A stretch of 64,000 nt of DNA from Actinomycetota bacterium (GTDB lineage: Bacteria > Actinomycetota > Geothermincolia > Geothermincolales > RBG-13-55-18). Positions 32,586 through 42,025 of the stretch are shown one piece after another. Position numbers and translations under genes: made by a program. How positions within the stretch are numbered: the first letter of the stretch is position 1; each line of letters starts with the position of its first letter. The notes beneath the pieces are model-generated. The model saw only the letters and a list, made by a program, of their open reading frames with translations, did no database searches and was not told where the DNA came from. The stretch covers positions 109,347-173,346 of the forward strand of contig JASEFK010000002.1 of assembly GCA_030019255.1 (NCBI GenBank). Direction: 5' to 3'.

Positions 32586-33701
32586 TCACCCCCTCGCCGC
32601 ACCCTCCCGGGCCGTCTCTTCCTCCCACAGGAAGAGCTCCTTGCGAATCTGGGACTCGATGAGCCCTATGCTCTTGCCCCGCATGATGATGCGCAGGTTG
32701 GTGATTTCCAGGTACTTCCTCCACATGTAATGGATGATCACCCCTATTCCCAGGGGATCCTTGGCCATGCCCAGGCACCTGCGGATGAGGTTCTTCTGTA
32801 GTTCGTCCTCGAAGGCCCCCTCCCCCTTCGCGTCGAAGTTTCTCCAGGCCTCCTGCAGGGATTCCCGGTACTCCGGAAAGCGCCGGAAAAGGGCCTGGTA
32901 AACGCTCTCCGGCTGGCCCTGGGACATCAGGCGGATGAACTCGGCAGGGTCATCAAGGCTCCCGCCGGGGACGAAGAAGTCCTCCGCCCGGGAAGTTTCC
33001 AGCTCCATCCCGCAGATGCGCATCAGGGTGGCCAGGTTGATGGCATCCACCTCCAGCCTGACCACCTCGCGTACCAGCGAGGTGTTGGGGTCCCTGTCCT
33101 TCAGCTCCCCGGTCACCTGGCGGTAATGGAACTTGTCCAGGGCCAGCTCCAGGATGGAGAGGTCATGCTCCCGGAGGTATTCCACCAGGTGCTCGCTTAT
33201 GGCCCTTCCGTAGGGGATGGGCCACTCCATGCTGAAGATCACCACCGCGTCCAGGGCGGCCCGGAGGTCGGGCTGGTTGATAATCTCCTGCAGGATGGCC
33301 TCGTCCAGGAACCCCACGGGCACCAGGATGCGCTGGATCTCCTGCTTGGGTACCAAGGCCCTCATGCCCCGCATGACCGTCTTCAGGTTGTGGAGATCCC
33401 AGCGGGAGAGCAGCAGGTTCACAAGCTTCAGGGGCTTGCCGGTGAAGAACTCCTTTATCTTCCCGAAGTTTCGCACCAGGTTGCGGTTGAAGGCCCGGTC
33501 CACGATGGTGGGCCTGGCCCCCTCCAGCATGAAATATTCCAGGTCCTCCTGGTAATCCGTATCCTCCAGGACCCCCAGGGCCAGGTTATAATCCGGTGCC
33601 GCCAAGAGCTCCCGGAAGACGGAGGGCTCCAGCAGGCGCGAGGTCATGGCCCGCACCCGGGCATTGGCGTAGCTGTAATCCTTTATGGGAACTTGAACCA
33701 T
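32586..33701 (-). CDS. ntpC: V-type ATPase subunit C (d-like)
   Basis: Subunit C (371 residues) is the funnel linking the rotor shaft to the membrane ring. The sequence is helical, with the family-like start PIKDYSYANARVRAMTSRLL and paired segments around KLVNLLLSRWDLHNLKTVMR and the C-terminal NLRIIMRGKSIGLIESQIRK. ATG 33701 is preferred to a TTG two codons upstream because GGAGAGG then lies six bases away. Neighbours on both sides are ATPase genes. Confidence 0.93.
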   Translation of the reverse strand: MVQVPIKDYSYANARVRAMTSRLLEPSVFRELLAAPDYNLALGVLEDTDYQEDLEYFMLEGARPTIVDRAFNRNLVRNFGKIKEFFTGKPLKLVNLLLSRWDLHNLKTVMRGMRALVPKQEIQRILVPVGFLDEAILQEIINQPDLRAALDAVVIFSMEWPIPYGRAISEHLVEYLREHDLSILELALDKFHYRQVTGELKDRDPNTSLVREVVRLEVDAINLATLMRICGMELETSRAEDFFVPGGSLDDPAEFIRLMSQGQPESVYQALFRRFPEYRESLQEAWRNFDAKGEGAFEDELQKNLIRRCLGMAKDPLGIGVIIHYMWRKYLEITNLRIIMRGKSIGLIESQIRKELFLWEEETAREGAARG

Positions 33702-33731
33702 GGGCAACCTCTCCAGACGGAAAGAGGGGGC

Positions 33732-34340
33732 TTATCCCCCTCCCCCGGCGGCCTCCACCTCCTCGCCGAAGAGGAGGGCGGAAACCTGCAGGCGCAACTT
33801 CTCCCGTGCCCGGTTCAGCCTCTCCTCCACGGTGTTGATGATGCGCACTCTCTCTTCGGGATCGGAGACCACGGCGCCGCCGCGGGTCTCGATGTCCGTC
33901 CGGACCTCGAATTCCACTCCCCGGCGGCGGAGGATGTCCTCCGCCAGCTGCCGGTCCGCGGGGTCCACGTGGACCACCACCCTTCCCCCCACCCGGGAGA
34001 GGCCCTCCTCGATCAGCCCGGCCAAGATGTCGGGATAGTCGCCGCGCGAGCGCAGGCCTTCCATGCCCTGCACCGCCTGCCGCAGGGCCTTCTCCACAAC
34101 CCTTTCCTTGGCCTGGATGACGGAGTTCTTGGCCCGCAGCCGCGCCGAGTAGAGGATGGAGGTGGCCTCGCTCTGCGCCTCCGCCCTTATCTTGGCCAGG
34201 CGGGCCTGGCGGATGGACTCCGCCTCCTCCCGGGCTTTCTCCAGTATCTGCTTGGCCTCCTGCTCGGCGCGCCTGAAGATCTCCTGGCATTCCGCGCGGC
34301 ATTCCTCGTCCAGCGCCTGCAGGATGTCTTCTATGGACAT
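33732..34340 (-). CDS. ntpE: V-type ATPase subunit E (peripheral stalk)
   Basis: Subunit E (202 residues) forms the outer stalk with the G/H-type subunit. An N-terminal coiled coil of about 90 residues is rich in A, E, K and R (RAEQEAKQILEKAREEAESI). A globular C-terminal half follows, with VVVHVDPADRQLAEDIL and GGAVVSDPEERVRIINTVEE, the usual signature. It ends in a short GGGG tail. Confidence 0.93.
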   Translation of the reverse strand: MSIEDILQALDEECRAECQEIFRRAEQEAKQILEKAREEAESIRQARLAKIRAEAQSEATSILYSARLRAKNSVIQAKERVVEKALRQAVQGMEGLRSRGDYPDILAGLIEEGLSRVGGRVVVHVDPADRQLAEDILRRRGVEFEVRTDIETRGGAVVSDPEERVRIINTVEERLNRAREKLRLQVSALLFGEEVEAAGGGG

Positions 34341-34395
34341 GTCCTCACTTCCCGTTCCGGTGAGCCGATGCGGCCGAACCGGGGAGAATCCCGGC

Positions 34396-34620
34396 TTATT
34401 CTCCGGGTTTCAACCCCGTGATAAGGAAACCGATAACGAATCCGAGGACCACCATGGTCTCGGGGATGGCGATCATGATGATGGCGTTACCCGCCAGCTC
34501 CGGCTTTTCGGCGAGGGCTCCCGCCATGGCCGCCCCGATCTTGGACTGGGACCAACCGGTGGCCAGGGCGGAAAGTCCGATGGCCAGAGCTGCCCCGATG
34601 GCGATGAGTCCGAGTTCCAA
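34396..34620 (-). CDS. ntpK: V-type ATPase proteolipid subunit K (c ring)
   Basis: The ring subunit is a single two-helix hairpin. TTG 34620 is the best start (74 residues), because AGGAGGTGA lies five bases upstream; a GTG nine bases earlier overlaps this ribosome site. Helix 1 contains LSALATGWSQSKIGAAMAGA, helix 2 carries the ion-binding glutamate in IMIAIPETMVVLGFVIGFLI. The Q and PET positions resemble the Thermus proton-type c subunit, which does not exclude sodium. One base separates it from the subunit I stop. Confidence 0.93.
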   Translation of the reverse strand: MELGLIAIGAALAIGLSALATGWSQSKIGAAMAGALAEKPELAGNAIIMIAIPETMVVLGFVIGFLITGLKPGE

Positions 34621-34621
34621 A

Positions 34622-36640
34622 CTATTCACCTCCTGATCGCTTGAAGGGCTTGTAGACTACGTCTGTCTCCTTGTAAAACTTGGTGAAGCTTTCCACCAAG
34701 TTGAGACGAAGGGATTGGATGGAGGGGCTCAACACCCCCAGGGCGATGTTCAAGACGTGCAGGAGGGCAGCCACGATCACCCCCAGGAAGACCATGGCCC
34801 CGCCACCGAACTCCGCCCCCAGCTCGTTGGCCACCTCGGCCAGGATGACCGAGGCCAGGCCGATGCCGTAGAGTCGGGCGTAGGACAGGAGGTTCCCGAA
34901 GGTGAGGGCGGCCTCCAGCCCGCCGCCGAAACCGCCCCCGTAGCCGGCCAGCCCGATGCCTACCACGGCCATGACGGCGCCCACGGGCATGGTCACCGAC
35001 TTGAGGCTCTTGATCCCCCACACGCCGCCGAAAATGACCACCAGCCCCAGGACGAAGAGAAGGTAACCCAGCTTCTCCAGAGCGTGCTTGCGGTCGCGGT
35101 GGCGGATGCCGTCTATGAGCCCTATGACCAGCGCGCTGCCCATGTGCAGCACCCCGATGAGGGCCACCACGATGAGCAGGAGCTTGAAGAGGTCGGGGTT
35201 GGCCTGGGCGATGCGCTCCAGGGGCCAGCCCCAGGGCTTACCGCTGGAGGTATGCCCCCACACCCACTTGACCACCATGTGCCCGGCGGCGTCCTTCCAG
35301 CCGAGAAGCCTGATGAGCAGGTCGCCGAAGAACTCGAAGTACAGCAGCCCGAACACGAAGGAGGATAGGGAACAGATCAGAAGCACGTTGGCGAAGAGTT
35401 CGAAGAACAGGCTCCGGGACTCGCGCTTCCTGAGCAGGCGCTTCATGAGGAAGACCACGCCCAGGAGCACCAGGGCGTATCCCATGTCCCCCAGCATGAA
35501 CCCGAAGAGGATGGGGAAGAAGATGGCCACCAGGAAGGTGGGATCTATGTGCCCGTACTTGGGCGGGTTGATGAGCATGTAGATGAACTCGAAGGGGCGC
35601 ACCGCGGCCGGGTTCCTGAGGGCCGTCGGCGCCTCCTCCAGCTCCTCGTGGGTGGGCGCCATCTCGGTGAGCTCCACCTTGCCCGCGAACTTCTGTTCCA
35701 GCACCCGGCGCGCTTCCTCCACCTTGTCCGAAGGCATCCACCCGGTGATGACGAATACGTGGCCGCTCTGGCCGAACTTGGGAATGGCGTTGAGGGACTC
35801 GATGCGATCGGCCAGGTACTCCTTGAGGGCCACCAGGGTGACGTACCAGTCCTCGGAAATCTTATCCAGGTCCTCGCGTACCTTTCTCAGCTTGGGAGGT
35901 ATCTCGTTCAGGCGGGTCTCGATTTCCTTGAGGGCCTCATCGTAGGGCTTGTCCGAGAGTTCGCTGGGCAGGCGCACCTGGTTGACGTTCTCCGTGGCCA
36001 GGAAGTTGTGTACCTGCTCCGAGTAACGCTTGTGGAAGACCAGGATGGCGGCGTGGGTGTTCTCGTCCACCCGGGCGGAGAAGACCTCGCACTGCTTGCT
36101 GGTGATCTTTTCCAGCTCCTTCTCTATGTACTCCAGTACCTGCTTGTACCTCTCCTCCACCAGCAGGGCCACGGAGGTGTAGTTCTCGGTGGCGGTCACC
36201 TTGCTGGCCAGGGGGTAGACCTTCTTGATGATGGGCTCGTACTTGGAGAGGCGGGATAGCTCCACCTCCAGCTCGTGCTTGTAGTTGATGAGCTCGCGGG
36301 TGGCCTTCTCCTCCTCCTCCACCATGGAGGATATCTCGGCCAGGGTCTTCCCCTGGAAGGACCTGTATTTTTCCTCTATCTCAGCGCGAGTTACCTTCCT
36401 CTCCGGGGGAGCCAGCTCGGATAGGATGGCGTTGTTGCGCATGGCCAGGTTCTGGAGGAGATTTCGCTCCTCCTCCAGGGCGGGATCCATCTCCATGGGA
36501 AGGAGATCCGCGTAGCGGGGCCCCTTCTTCTTGGTTATATCCTCCAGGTGGAGGGTTCCCAGGTCCTGGAGGGTTTCCAGCACCTGGAAGAAGAGGGATT
36601 TGAGACCCACGATCTCCACTTTGGACATGGTCAAGAGCAT
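34622..36640 (-). CDS. ntpI: V-type ATPase subunit I (a)
   Basis: The 672-residue stator subunit provides the ion half-channels. The N-terminal soluble half (to about 330) is long coiled-coil; the C-terminal half has about seven to eight membrane helices, including FPILFGFMLGDMGYALVLLG, which is the family hallmark, and ALTFGNLLSYARLYGIGLAS with the essential arginine. The end (SLRLNLVESFTKFYKETDVV) is also typical. ATG start behind GGGGGAG. Confidence 0.95.
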   Translation of the reverse strand: MLLTMSKVEIVGLKSLFFQVLETLQDLGTLHLEDITKKKGPRYADLLPMEMDPALEEERNLLQNLAMRNNAILSELAPPERKVTRAEIEEKYRSFQGKTLAEISSMVEEEEKATRELINYKHELEVELSRLSKYEPIIKKVYPLASKVTATENYTSVALLVEERYKQVLEYIEKELEKITSKQCEVFSARVDENTHAAILVFHKRYSEQVHNFLATENVNQVRLPSELSDKPYDEALKEIETRLNEIPPKLRKVREDLDKISEDWYVTLVALKEYLADRIESLNAIPKFGQSGHVFVITGWMPSDKVEEARRVLEQKFAGKVELTEMAPTHEELEEAPTALRNPAAVRPFEFIYMLINPPKYGHIDPTFLVAIFFPILFGFMLGDMGYALVLLGVVFLMKRLLRKRESRSLFFELFANVLLICSLSSFVFGLLYFEFFGDLLIRLLGWKDAAGHMVVKWVWGHTSSGKPWGWPLERIAQANPDLFKLLLIVVALIGVLHMGSALVIGLIDGIRHRDRKHALEKLGYLLFVLGLVVIFGGVWGIKSLKSVTMPVGAVMAVVGIGLAGYGGGFGGGLEAALTFGNLLSYARLYGIGLASVILAEVANELGAEFGGGAMVFLGVIVAALLHVLNIALGVLSPSIQSLRLNLVESFTKFYKETDVVYKPFKRSGGE

Positions 36641-36729
36641 TTCCGTCTCCCCCTACTTCGGATGAGATTGGTTTCTGTCCTGCCGGAGAACTCCTTCGAC
36701 TCTACTGCGTCCGTTTCCGCGTCCTTCTT

Positions 36730-37164
36730 TCAACTACGATCCTGCTGCGTCCCGGAAGCCCGCGGTGAGATCACGGCCTCCACGATGAACTCTACCGCCC
36801 GGGAGAGGTTTTCCTCCCCCCGCCTTTCCACGGCGGAGATCTCCCGGGCGGTGGATTCCTCGATGGCCTTTACCTCTTCCTGGGCAGCGGCGATGATCTT
36901 CTGGTAGGTGTCCTGGCCGAGCTCCTCCAGGGTGGCCTTGCGCTTGATGGCCGCCGCCTCCCCCTTGGCGTCCTCGATGAGGCGTTCGGCCCTGGTCCTC
37001 TCGGCGTTGACCTTGGCGCGGATCTCCGCTTCCTTGGCGGATATGCGGCTGAATACCTCGGTCCGGGATCCGACGAACTTCTCTTCAAGCTGCTCGGCTA
37101 TCTGCCTGGGCTTCCTCTTCCCTCCGCGGGCCTTCTCCTTCGACCTCTGCCTAGCTCCTGCCAT
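36730..37164 (-). CDS. ntpF: V-type ATPase peripheral stalk subunit (G/H-like)
   Basis: This 144-residue, almost wholly coiled-coil protein is the first gene of the operon, the place of ntpF in Enterococcus hirae. The first 20 residues are very basic (RQRSKEKARGGKRKPRQ), then heptads rich in A, E, K and R run to about residue 125 (AERTRAERLIEDAKGEAAAI). It should pair with subunit E. The basic tip is longer than usual. Confidence 0.85.
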   Translation of the reverse strand: MAGARQRSKEKARGGKRKPRQIAEQLEEKFVGSRTEVFSRISAKEAEIRAKVNAERTRAERLIEDAKGEAAAIKRKATLEELGQDTYQKIIAAAQEEVKAIEESTAREISAVERRGEENLSRAVEFIVEAVISPRASGTQQDRS

Positions 37165-37269
37165 GGTGTTTCGACCTCTTGCTTCGACTCTGGCCGGCCG
37201 TCCGTCGGAACCCTACAGGGCGATTCTCGGCTTTCACGCCTCTCGGCACCTTCTCTCAACTCCCGTAAC

Positions 37270-37298
37270 ATAATATCTTCAGCCCCTGGGGGTGTCAA
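37270..37298 (-). promoter_or_regulatory. sigma-A promoter of the V-type ATPase operon
   Basis: On the minus strand a perfect TTGACA (37298-37293), a 17-base spacer and TATTAT (37275-37270) form the clearest housekeeping promoter of the window. Transcription would start near 37263, giving a leader of about 100 bases before the first ATPase gene. It separates the ATPase operon from coaX upstream. Confidence 0.85.
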
Positions 37299-37452
37299 TA
37301 AAACGCGGGTGGTAAAAATACACCGCCGCCGGCGAGCCTCATGTCGTACCCGTCCGCATCGAACCGCCCGTCCTGCCTGGGGAGGTCGACACCCCGTTCC
37401 TGGAGACGGCGATAAAGCCCGGGCGTTGAAGTCCCGCGGCGCCCGAGAAAAC

Positions 37453-38232
37453 TCAAGTCGGGAGGCGCCGCGCCACCTCCTGGTAGATGAGCAGCAGGCC
37501 ATAGAGGGTCAGCAGGGGATCGTGATGGTGAACGGTGCGGCACTCCGAGACCACTACCTCGGCCAGGCCCCCGGTGGCGATGACCGTGGCCTCTTCGCCC
37601 AGCTCGGCAAGCATCATCTCCACCAGGCGGTCCACCTGCCCGGCGAAGCCGAAGATTATCCCCGACTGCAGGGACCAGGTGGTGTTCTTGCCGATGACCG
37701 AGGGCGGCCGCTGCAGCTCCACCTTGGTGAGCCGCGCTGCGGCCTTGAAGAGGGCCTTGGAGGATATCTCGATTCCGGGAGCGATGGCCCCGCCCAGATA
37801 TTCGCCCCTCGAGGAGACCACGTCCAGGGTGGTGGCGGTGCCGAAATCCACCACGATGCACGGGCCCCCGTAACGCCGGAAGGCGGCCACGGCGTTCACC
37901 AGCCGGTCCGGGCCCACCTCCCGCGGGTTGTCCACCAGGATGTCGATGCCCGCGTCCAGGTTGTACCCCACGATGAGAGGCTCGAATTCCCAGTATTCCC
38001 TGGTCATGTGCTCCAGGGCCATGGTGGCCGAGGGGACCACGGAGGAGACGATGACCGCGTCGAAGTTCTCGAAGCTGAGGCCCTTGAGGCCCAGGAAACC
38101 CTGGTAGTAGAGGGCCAGCTCGTCCCCGGTCTTGTTGGCATCCGTGGAAATCCTCCAGTGGCCCACCAGCTCCTCGCCGCGGTACGCGCCTATGACCGTC
38201 TGGGTGTTGCCTACATCGATGGCCAGAAGCAT
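37453..38232 (-). CDS. coaX: type III pantothenate kinase
   Basis: CoaX (259 residues) phosphorylates pantothenate, the first step of CoA synthesis. The phosphate loop MLLAIDVGNTQTVIGAYRGE opens the protein. Further family motifs are VGPDRLVNAVAAF, VVDFGTATTLDVVS and GGAIAPGIEISSKALF. Start ATG 38232 has GGGAGG five bases upstream; the frame extends 120 bases further without similarity. Pantothenate made by panC/panD in the same cluster is its substrate. Confidence 0.96.
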   Translation of the reverse strand: MLLAIDVGNTQTVIGAYRGEELVGHWRISTDANKTGDELALYYQGFLGLKGLSFENFDAVIVSSVVPSATMALEHMTREYWEFEPLIVGYNLDAGIDILVDNPREVGPDRLVNAVAAFRRYGGPCIVVDFGTATTLDVVSSRGEYLGGAIAPGIEISSKALFKAAARLTKVELQRPPSVIGKNTTWSLQSGIIFGFAGQVDRLVEMMLAELGEEATVIATGGLAEVVVSECRTVHHHDPLLTLYGLLLIYQEVARRLPT

Positions 38233-38348
38233 GACGACCTCCCTTTCCGGAACCGCCGACCCCTCGAGGGGCCTCGGGAACTTGCCGTCCGGACCCCGTC
38301 CCCGGCCGGGAACCGGGGCACGGAAACCTTCCGCCCTGCGGGACCCGC

Positions 38349-39194
38349 TCACATGGAGAGCTCCAGGGCTATATCCAGGGCGGGCGCGCTGTGGGTCAGG
38401 GCGCCCACGGAGATGAAATCCACCCCCGTGGAGGCGTAGGAGGCCACGTTCTCCAGGTTGATCCCCCCGGAGACCTCCAGTTTCACCCTGCCCGCCGCCC
38501 GGCGCACCGCCTCCCGCACCTCCTCCACGCTCAGGTTGTCCAGCATGACCACGTCGGCTCCCGCCCGTATGGCCTCCTCGAGCTCCTCCAGGTCCTGCAC
38601 CTCCACCTCAATACTCGTCTCCGGCCCCAGGGCCTCGCGCGCCCGCCGCACCGCCTCCGCGGTGCCCCCCACGGCCGTGATGTGGTTATCCTTGATGAGC
38701 ACGCCGTCGTACAGGCCGAAGCGATGGTTCCTTCCCCCTCCAGCCCGCACGGCGTACTTCTCCAGGGTCCGGAGCCCTGGGGTGGTCTTGCGGGTGTCCA
38801 GGACCTCCACCCCGTAGGGGGCGGTCGCGGCCACGAAGCGCGAGGTGAGGGTGGCTACCCCCGAGAGCCGCTGCAGGAAATTCAGGGCCGTCCTCTCTCC
38901 CTCCAGGATGGTGGATACCTTTCCCTCCACCACGGCGATCTCGGCGGGGGTCGCGGGGCGGTCGCCGTCGCTCACCAGGGGCTGGAAACGGACCCTGGGA
39001 TCCAGGAGGCGGAAGGTCATGGAGGCCAGGGGAAGGCCGGCCACCACTCCTTCCTCCCTCATGACGATCACCCCCCTGCCACGCATATCCGGAGGTATCA
39101 GGGCCCGGGAGGTGATGTCCCCCTCGCTGCGCAGGTCCTCGTCCAGCGCCCGCCGGACGGCCTCCATGCAGGTGCGCCTGAACTCCTCGTCCAA
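38349..39194 (-). CDS. nadC: nicotinate-nucleotide diphosphorylase (carboxylating)
   Basis: NadC (281 residues) turns quinolinate and PRPP into nicotinate mononucleotide. Motifs include DEDLRSEGDITSRALIP, ERTALNFLQRLSGVATLTSR, VLDTRKTTPGLRTLEKYAVR and GGGRNHRFGLYDGVLIKDNH. Length is standard. The start is read as TTG, six bases after the nadB stop, with GGAGG inside the end of nadB; an internal ATG nine codons later is less well supported. It forms a nadA-nadB-nadC transcription unit. Confidence 0.96.
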   Translation of the reverse strand: MDEEFRRTCMEAVRRALDEDLRSEGDITSRALIPPDMRGRGVIVMREEGVVAGLPLASMTFRLLDPRVRFQPLVSDGDRPATPAEIAVVEGKVSTILEGERTALNFLQRLSGVATLTSRFVAATAPYGVEVLDTRKTTPGLRTLEKYAVRAGGGRNHRFGLYDGVLIKDNHITAVGGTAEAVRRAREALGPETSIEVEVQDLEELEEAIRAGADVVMLDNLSVEEVREAVRRAAGRVKLEVSGGINLENVASYASTGVDFISVGALTHSAPALDIALELSM

Positions 39195-39200
39195 GGGCGA

Positions 39201-40871
39201 TCAAACCTCCTCCCACCACCGGTAACCGGCTCCCGTGAGTCCCCCCACCGGCCTCAGTTCCCAGGATAAACCATCCTCCCCGGAGCGGAAAACGATGTGC
39301 TGTCTCCAGAATTCCGCCTCCCCGGGGAAGTCCACGCGGAAGTGGCACCCCCGGCTCTCCTCGCGCAGGAGGGCGGCGCGTACCATGAGCCCGGCCAGAA
39401 GGATCATGTTCTGCACCTCGAAGCCGGCCGGGGAGAGGTAGGAGGCCTCCAGGACCCGCTGGTTCTTGTTCAGGAACCTCGCCGCCTCGGTGAGGCTCTC
39501 CCGGCTGCGCCGGAAGCCCACCCCGTCCTGCATGGCCTGCTGGAGGGAACGCCGGAGCAGGGCCACGTCCACCGGGATGTGATGGCGCCTTCTCCTGTAG
39601 CTCACGCGCGGCGTCCGCACATGGACATCCGCGCCCCCAGCGACGGTCTCCTCCAGGTCCTCCATTATCCTCCAGCTGAAGACCAGGCCCTCGAGGAGGG
39701 AGTTGGAGGCCAGGCGGTTGGCCCCGTGCACTCCGGTGCAGGCCACCTCCCCGCAAGCGTAAAGCCCGGCCACCCTGGTTCTCCCCCGCAGGTCGGTGAC
39801 CACCCCGCCGCTCATGTAATGAGCGGCGGGGGATACCGGGATGGGCGCCTGGGTGATGTCCAGCCCCGCCTCCAGGCAATGGCGGTAGATGGAAGGGAAG
39901 CGCGACTTCAGGGTATCCGCGGGGATGCCGGTGGCGTCCAGGAAGAGGTGGTCCCGGTCCAGCTCCTTCATCACCCTGACCATTTCGTTGACCACCACAT
40001 CGCGGGGAGCGAGGTCCTCGAGGGGGTGCACGCCACGCATGATGCGGCGCCCGCGGTGGTCTACCAGGACCGCCCCCTCCCCGCGCAGGGCCTCGCTGAT
40101 CAGCCAGCGGGGGTTCTCGGGGACGTGCAGGGCGGTGGGATGGAACTGCAGGAACTCCACGTCGGCCACCTCGGCACCGGCGCGCAGGGCCATGGCCACG
40201 CCGTCCCCGGTGCAGATCTCGGGATTGGTGGTCACGGAGTAGAGCTGCCCCATGCCCCCCGTGGCCAGGACCACGGCGGGAGCGCGCAGGTAATGCAGGG
40301 TGCCGGTGTCGGTGTCCATGGCCAAAAGCCCCAGACAGCGTTCTCCGTGGGTGACGACATCCACCGCGTAATAATCCTCCAGGATCTGGAGGCGCTTGTT
40401 GTATATCAGGCGCCTTATGAGACAGGCCTCCAGCTCGCTCCCCGTGGCGTCCCCCTGGGCGTGGGCCACCCGCCGCCGCGAATGCCCTCCCTCCATGGTG
40501 AGATCCAGGTGGCCGTCGGTCATGTCGAAGTGGGCGCCCACCTCCTCGATGAGCTCGGTGATGCGGCGGGGGCCCTCCCGGACCAGTACCCACACGGCCT
40601 CCTCCTCGCACAGCCCCTTGCCCGCCTCCACCGTATCCCGGAAGTGGAGCTCCGGCGAGTCGTCGGCGCCCAGGGCGGAGGCTATCCCTCCCTGGGCGAA
40701 TTTGGTGGCCGTCGCGGTGAGGGTGGTCTTGGTCACCAGCACGACCCGGAAACGGCGGGCCGCCCGCAGCGCCGTGGACAGTCCGGCCACCCCGCTGCCC
40801 ACCACCACCAGGTCGCAGTCCGTGGTGGGAAGTTCTTCCAGTTCAAAGTTGACGAGGTATCGGGGGATCAC
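39201..40871 (-). CDS. nadB: L-aspartate oxidase
   Basis: NadB (556 residues) oxidises aspartate to iminoaspartate using FAD. The dinucleotide fold is DCDLVVVGSGVAGLSTALRA; further motifs are TKFAQGGIASALG, EFLQFHPTALHVPENPRWLI and AHYMSGGVVTDLRGRT, followed by GEVACTGVHGANRLASNSLL. The start is GTG 40871 with AAGAGGA six bases upstream; it lies 28 bases after the nadA stop. The longer frame overlaps nadA and lacks similarity. Confidence 0.96.
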   Translation of the reverse strand: MIPRYLVNFELEELPTTDCDLVVVGSGVAGLSTALRAARRFRVVLVTKTTLTATATKFAQGGIASALGADDSPELHFRDTVEAGKGLCEEEAVWVLVREGPRRITELIEEVGAHFDMTDGHLDLTMEGGHSRRRVAHAQGDATGSELEACLIRRLIYNKRLQILEDYYAVDVVTHGERCLGLLAMDTDTGTLHYLRAPAVVLATGGMGQLYSVTTNPEICTGDGVAMALRAGAEVADVEFLQFHPTALHVPENPRWLISEALRGEGAVLVDHRGRRIMRGVHPLEDLAPRDVVVNEMVRVMKELDRDHLFLDATGIPADTLKSRFPSIYRHCLEAGLDITQAPIPVSPAAHYMSGGVVTDLRGRTRVAGLYACGEVACTGVHGANRLASNSLLEGLVFSWRIMEDLEETVAGGADVHVRTPRVSYRRRRHHIPVDVALLRRSLQQAMQDGVGFRRSRESLTEAARFLNKNQRVLEASYLSPAGFEVQNMILLAGLMVRAALLREESRGCHFRVDFPGEAEFWRQHIVFRSGEDGLSWELRPVGGLTGAGYRWWEEV

Positions 40872-40899
40872 TCGGTGTCCTCTTCCCGCCCGGCAAATC

Positions 40900-41808
40900 T
40901 CAACCGATCGCAAGCATTCTCTCCACCGCCCGCAGGGCCCGGACGCGCGTCTCTTCGGGAACGGTTATCCTGGGTTCCATGTCCCTTAAGGACCTCTCCA
41001 CCTTCTCCAGGGTGACGACCTTCATGTCCGGGCAGAGGGGCTCGGCGAACGGGAAGTAGAAGCGGCGCCCCGGGAACCTCCTGCCGAGCGGGTAACCCAT
41101 TCCCGACTCGGTGAGGACTATGAATTCCTCCCGATCCGACTCCTCCACCACCCGGAACATGCCCGAGGTGCTGGCCACCTCGTCGGCCAGCTCCAGGACC
41201 TCCGGACGGCACTCGGGGTGGGCGACGACCAGGGCTCCGGGATGCTCCTCCTTGAGCCTCCGCACGTCCCCGACGCGTATTCCATCATGAATGGGACAGC
41301 ATCCCTCCCAGATGATGAGCTCGCGACCGGTCGCCTTCTGCACGTACCTGCCCAGGTTCCCATCCGGGGTGAAGATGATCTCCGGGGCCTCGATGCTCCG
41401 GACCACGGCCACGGCGTTTCCCGAAGTGCAGCAGTAATCGCTCTCCGCCTTGACCGCCGCCGTGGAGTTCACGTAGGTGACCACTACCGCCCGGGGATGG
41501 AGCTTGCGCAGGGTTCGGATCCCCTCCGGGGTCACGGTGTCCGCCAGGGGGCAGCCCGCCTGCGGCTCCGGAAGCAGGGTCACCTTGTCCGGGTTGAGGA
41601 TGGCCGATGTCTCAGCCATGAAGTGGACACCACAGAAGACCACCACCCTGGCCTCCGTCTCCGCCGCCTGCCGGGCCAACCCCAGGGAGTCGCCCACGAA
41701 GTCCGCCAGGTCCTGTATCTCGGGAGGCTGGTAGTTGTGGGCCAGGATGACCGCCCCGCGCTCCTCCCGGAGGCTATTTATGCTCTCGATGAGCCTCTCG
41801 CGTTCCAA
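40900..41808 (-). CDS. nadA: quinolinate synthase
   Basis: NadA (302 residues) condenses iminoaspartate with dihydroxyacetone phosphate. Motifs are AVILAHNYQPPEIQDLADFV, VVFCGVHFMAETSAIL, YCCTSGNAVAVV and WEGCCPIHDGI. The three cysteines for the [4Fe-4S] cluster are expected in the FCGVHFM, EGCCP and PLCPDM segments, all intact. The start is TTG, behind a weak AAAGGGG. It is the first gene of nadABC; no obvious promoter was found in the 217 bases to panD. Confidence 0.95.
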   Translation of the reverse strand: MERERLIESINSLREERGAVILAHNYQPPEIQDLADFVGDSLGLARQAAETEARVVVFCGVHFMAETSAILNPDKVTLLPEPQAGCPLADTVTPEGIRTLRKLHPRAVVVTYVNSTAAVKAESDYCCTSGNAVAVVRSIEAPEIIFTPDGNLGRYVQKATGRELIIWEGCCPIHDGIRVGDVRRLKEEHPGALVVAHPECRPEVLELADEVASTSGMFRVVEESDREEFIVLTESGMGYPLGRRFPGRRFYFPFAEPLCPDMKVVTLEKVERSLRDMEPRITVPEETRVRALRAVERMLAIG

Positions 41809-42025
41809 GAAACCGTTCGCCCCTTTCGGCTCGTTGATCGCTCCCCGCCCGCCGATCCGGGAAGGCTTGCCCTTCCGGAGGGATGGAGGCCTTTCAGCGC
41901 CTCGTTCCTACCGCCCTTCCCCGCCTCTCTACCGCCACATGCCCGGCAGGGAAGCAACAATCCTTCCCCCTCCCCTGGAAAGGAATAAAAAAAGGCCCCG
42001 CCCCGTTTCCGCACAGCTCTCCCGA

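Noticed and set aside
34396-34620. Sodium specificity of the V-type ATPase ring
   Set aside because: The glutamine in helix 1 and PET in helix 2 also occur in the proton-coupled Thermus ring subunit, so coupling ion cannot be decided.
41975-42002. Intrinsic terminator after panD (GGGGCGGGGCC followed by T7 on minus)
   Set aside because: The T-tract is present but the G-rich stretch before it has no complementary arm, so no hairpin can form.
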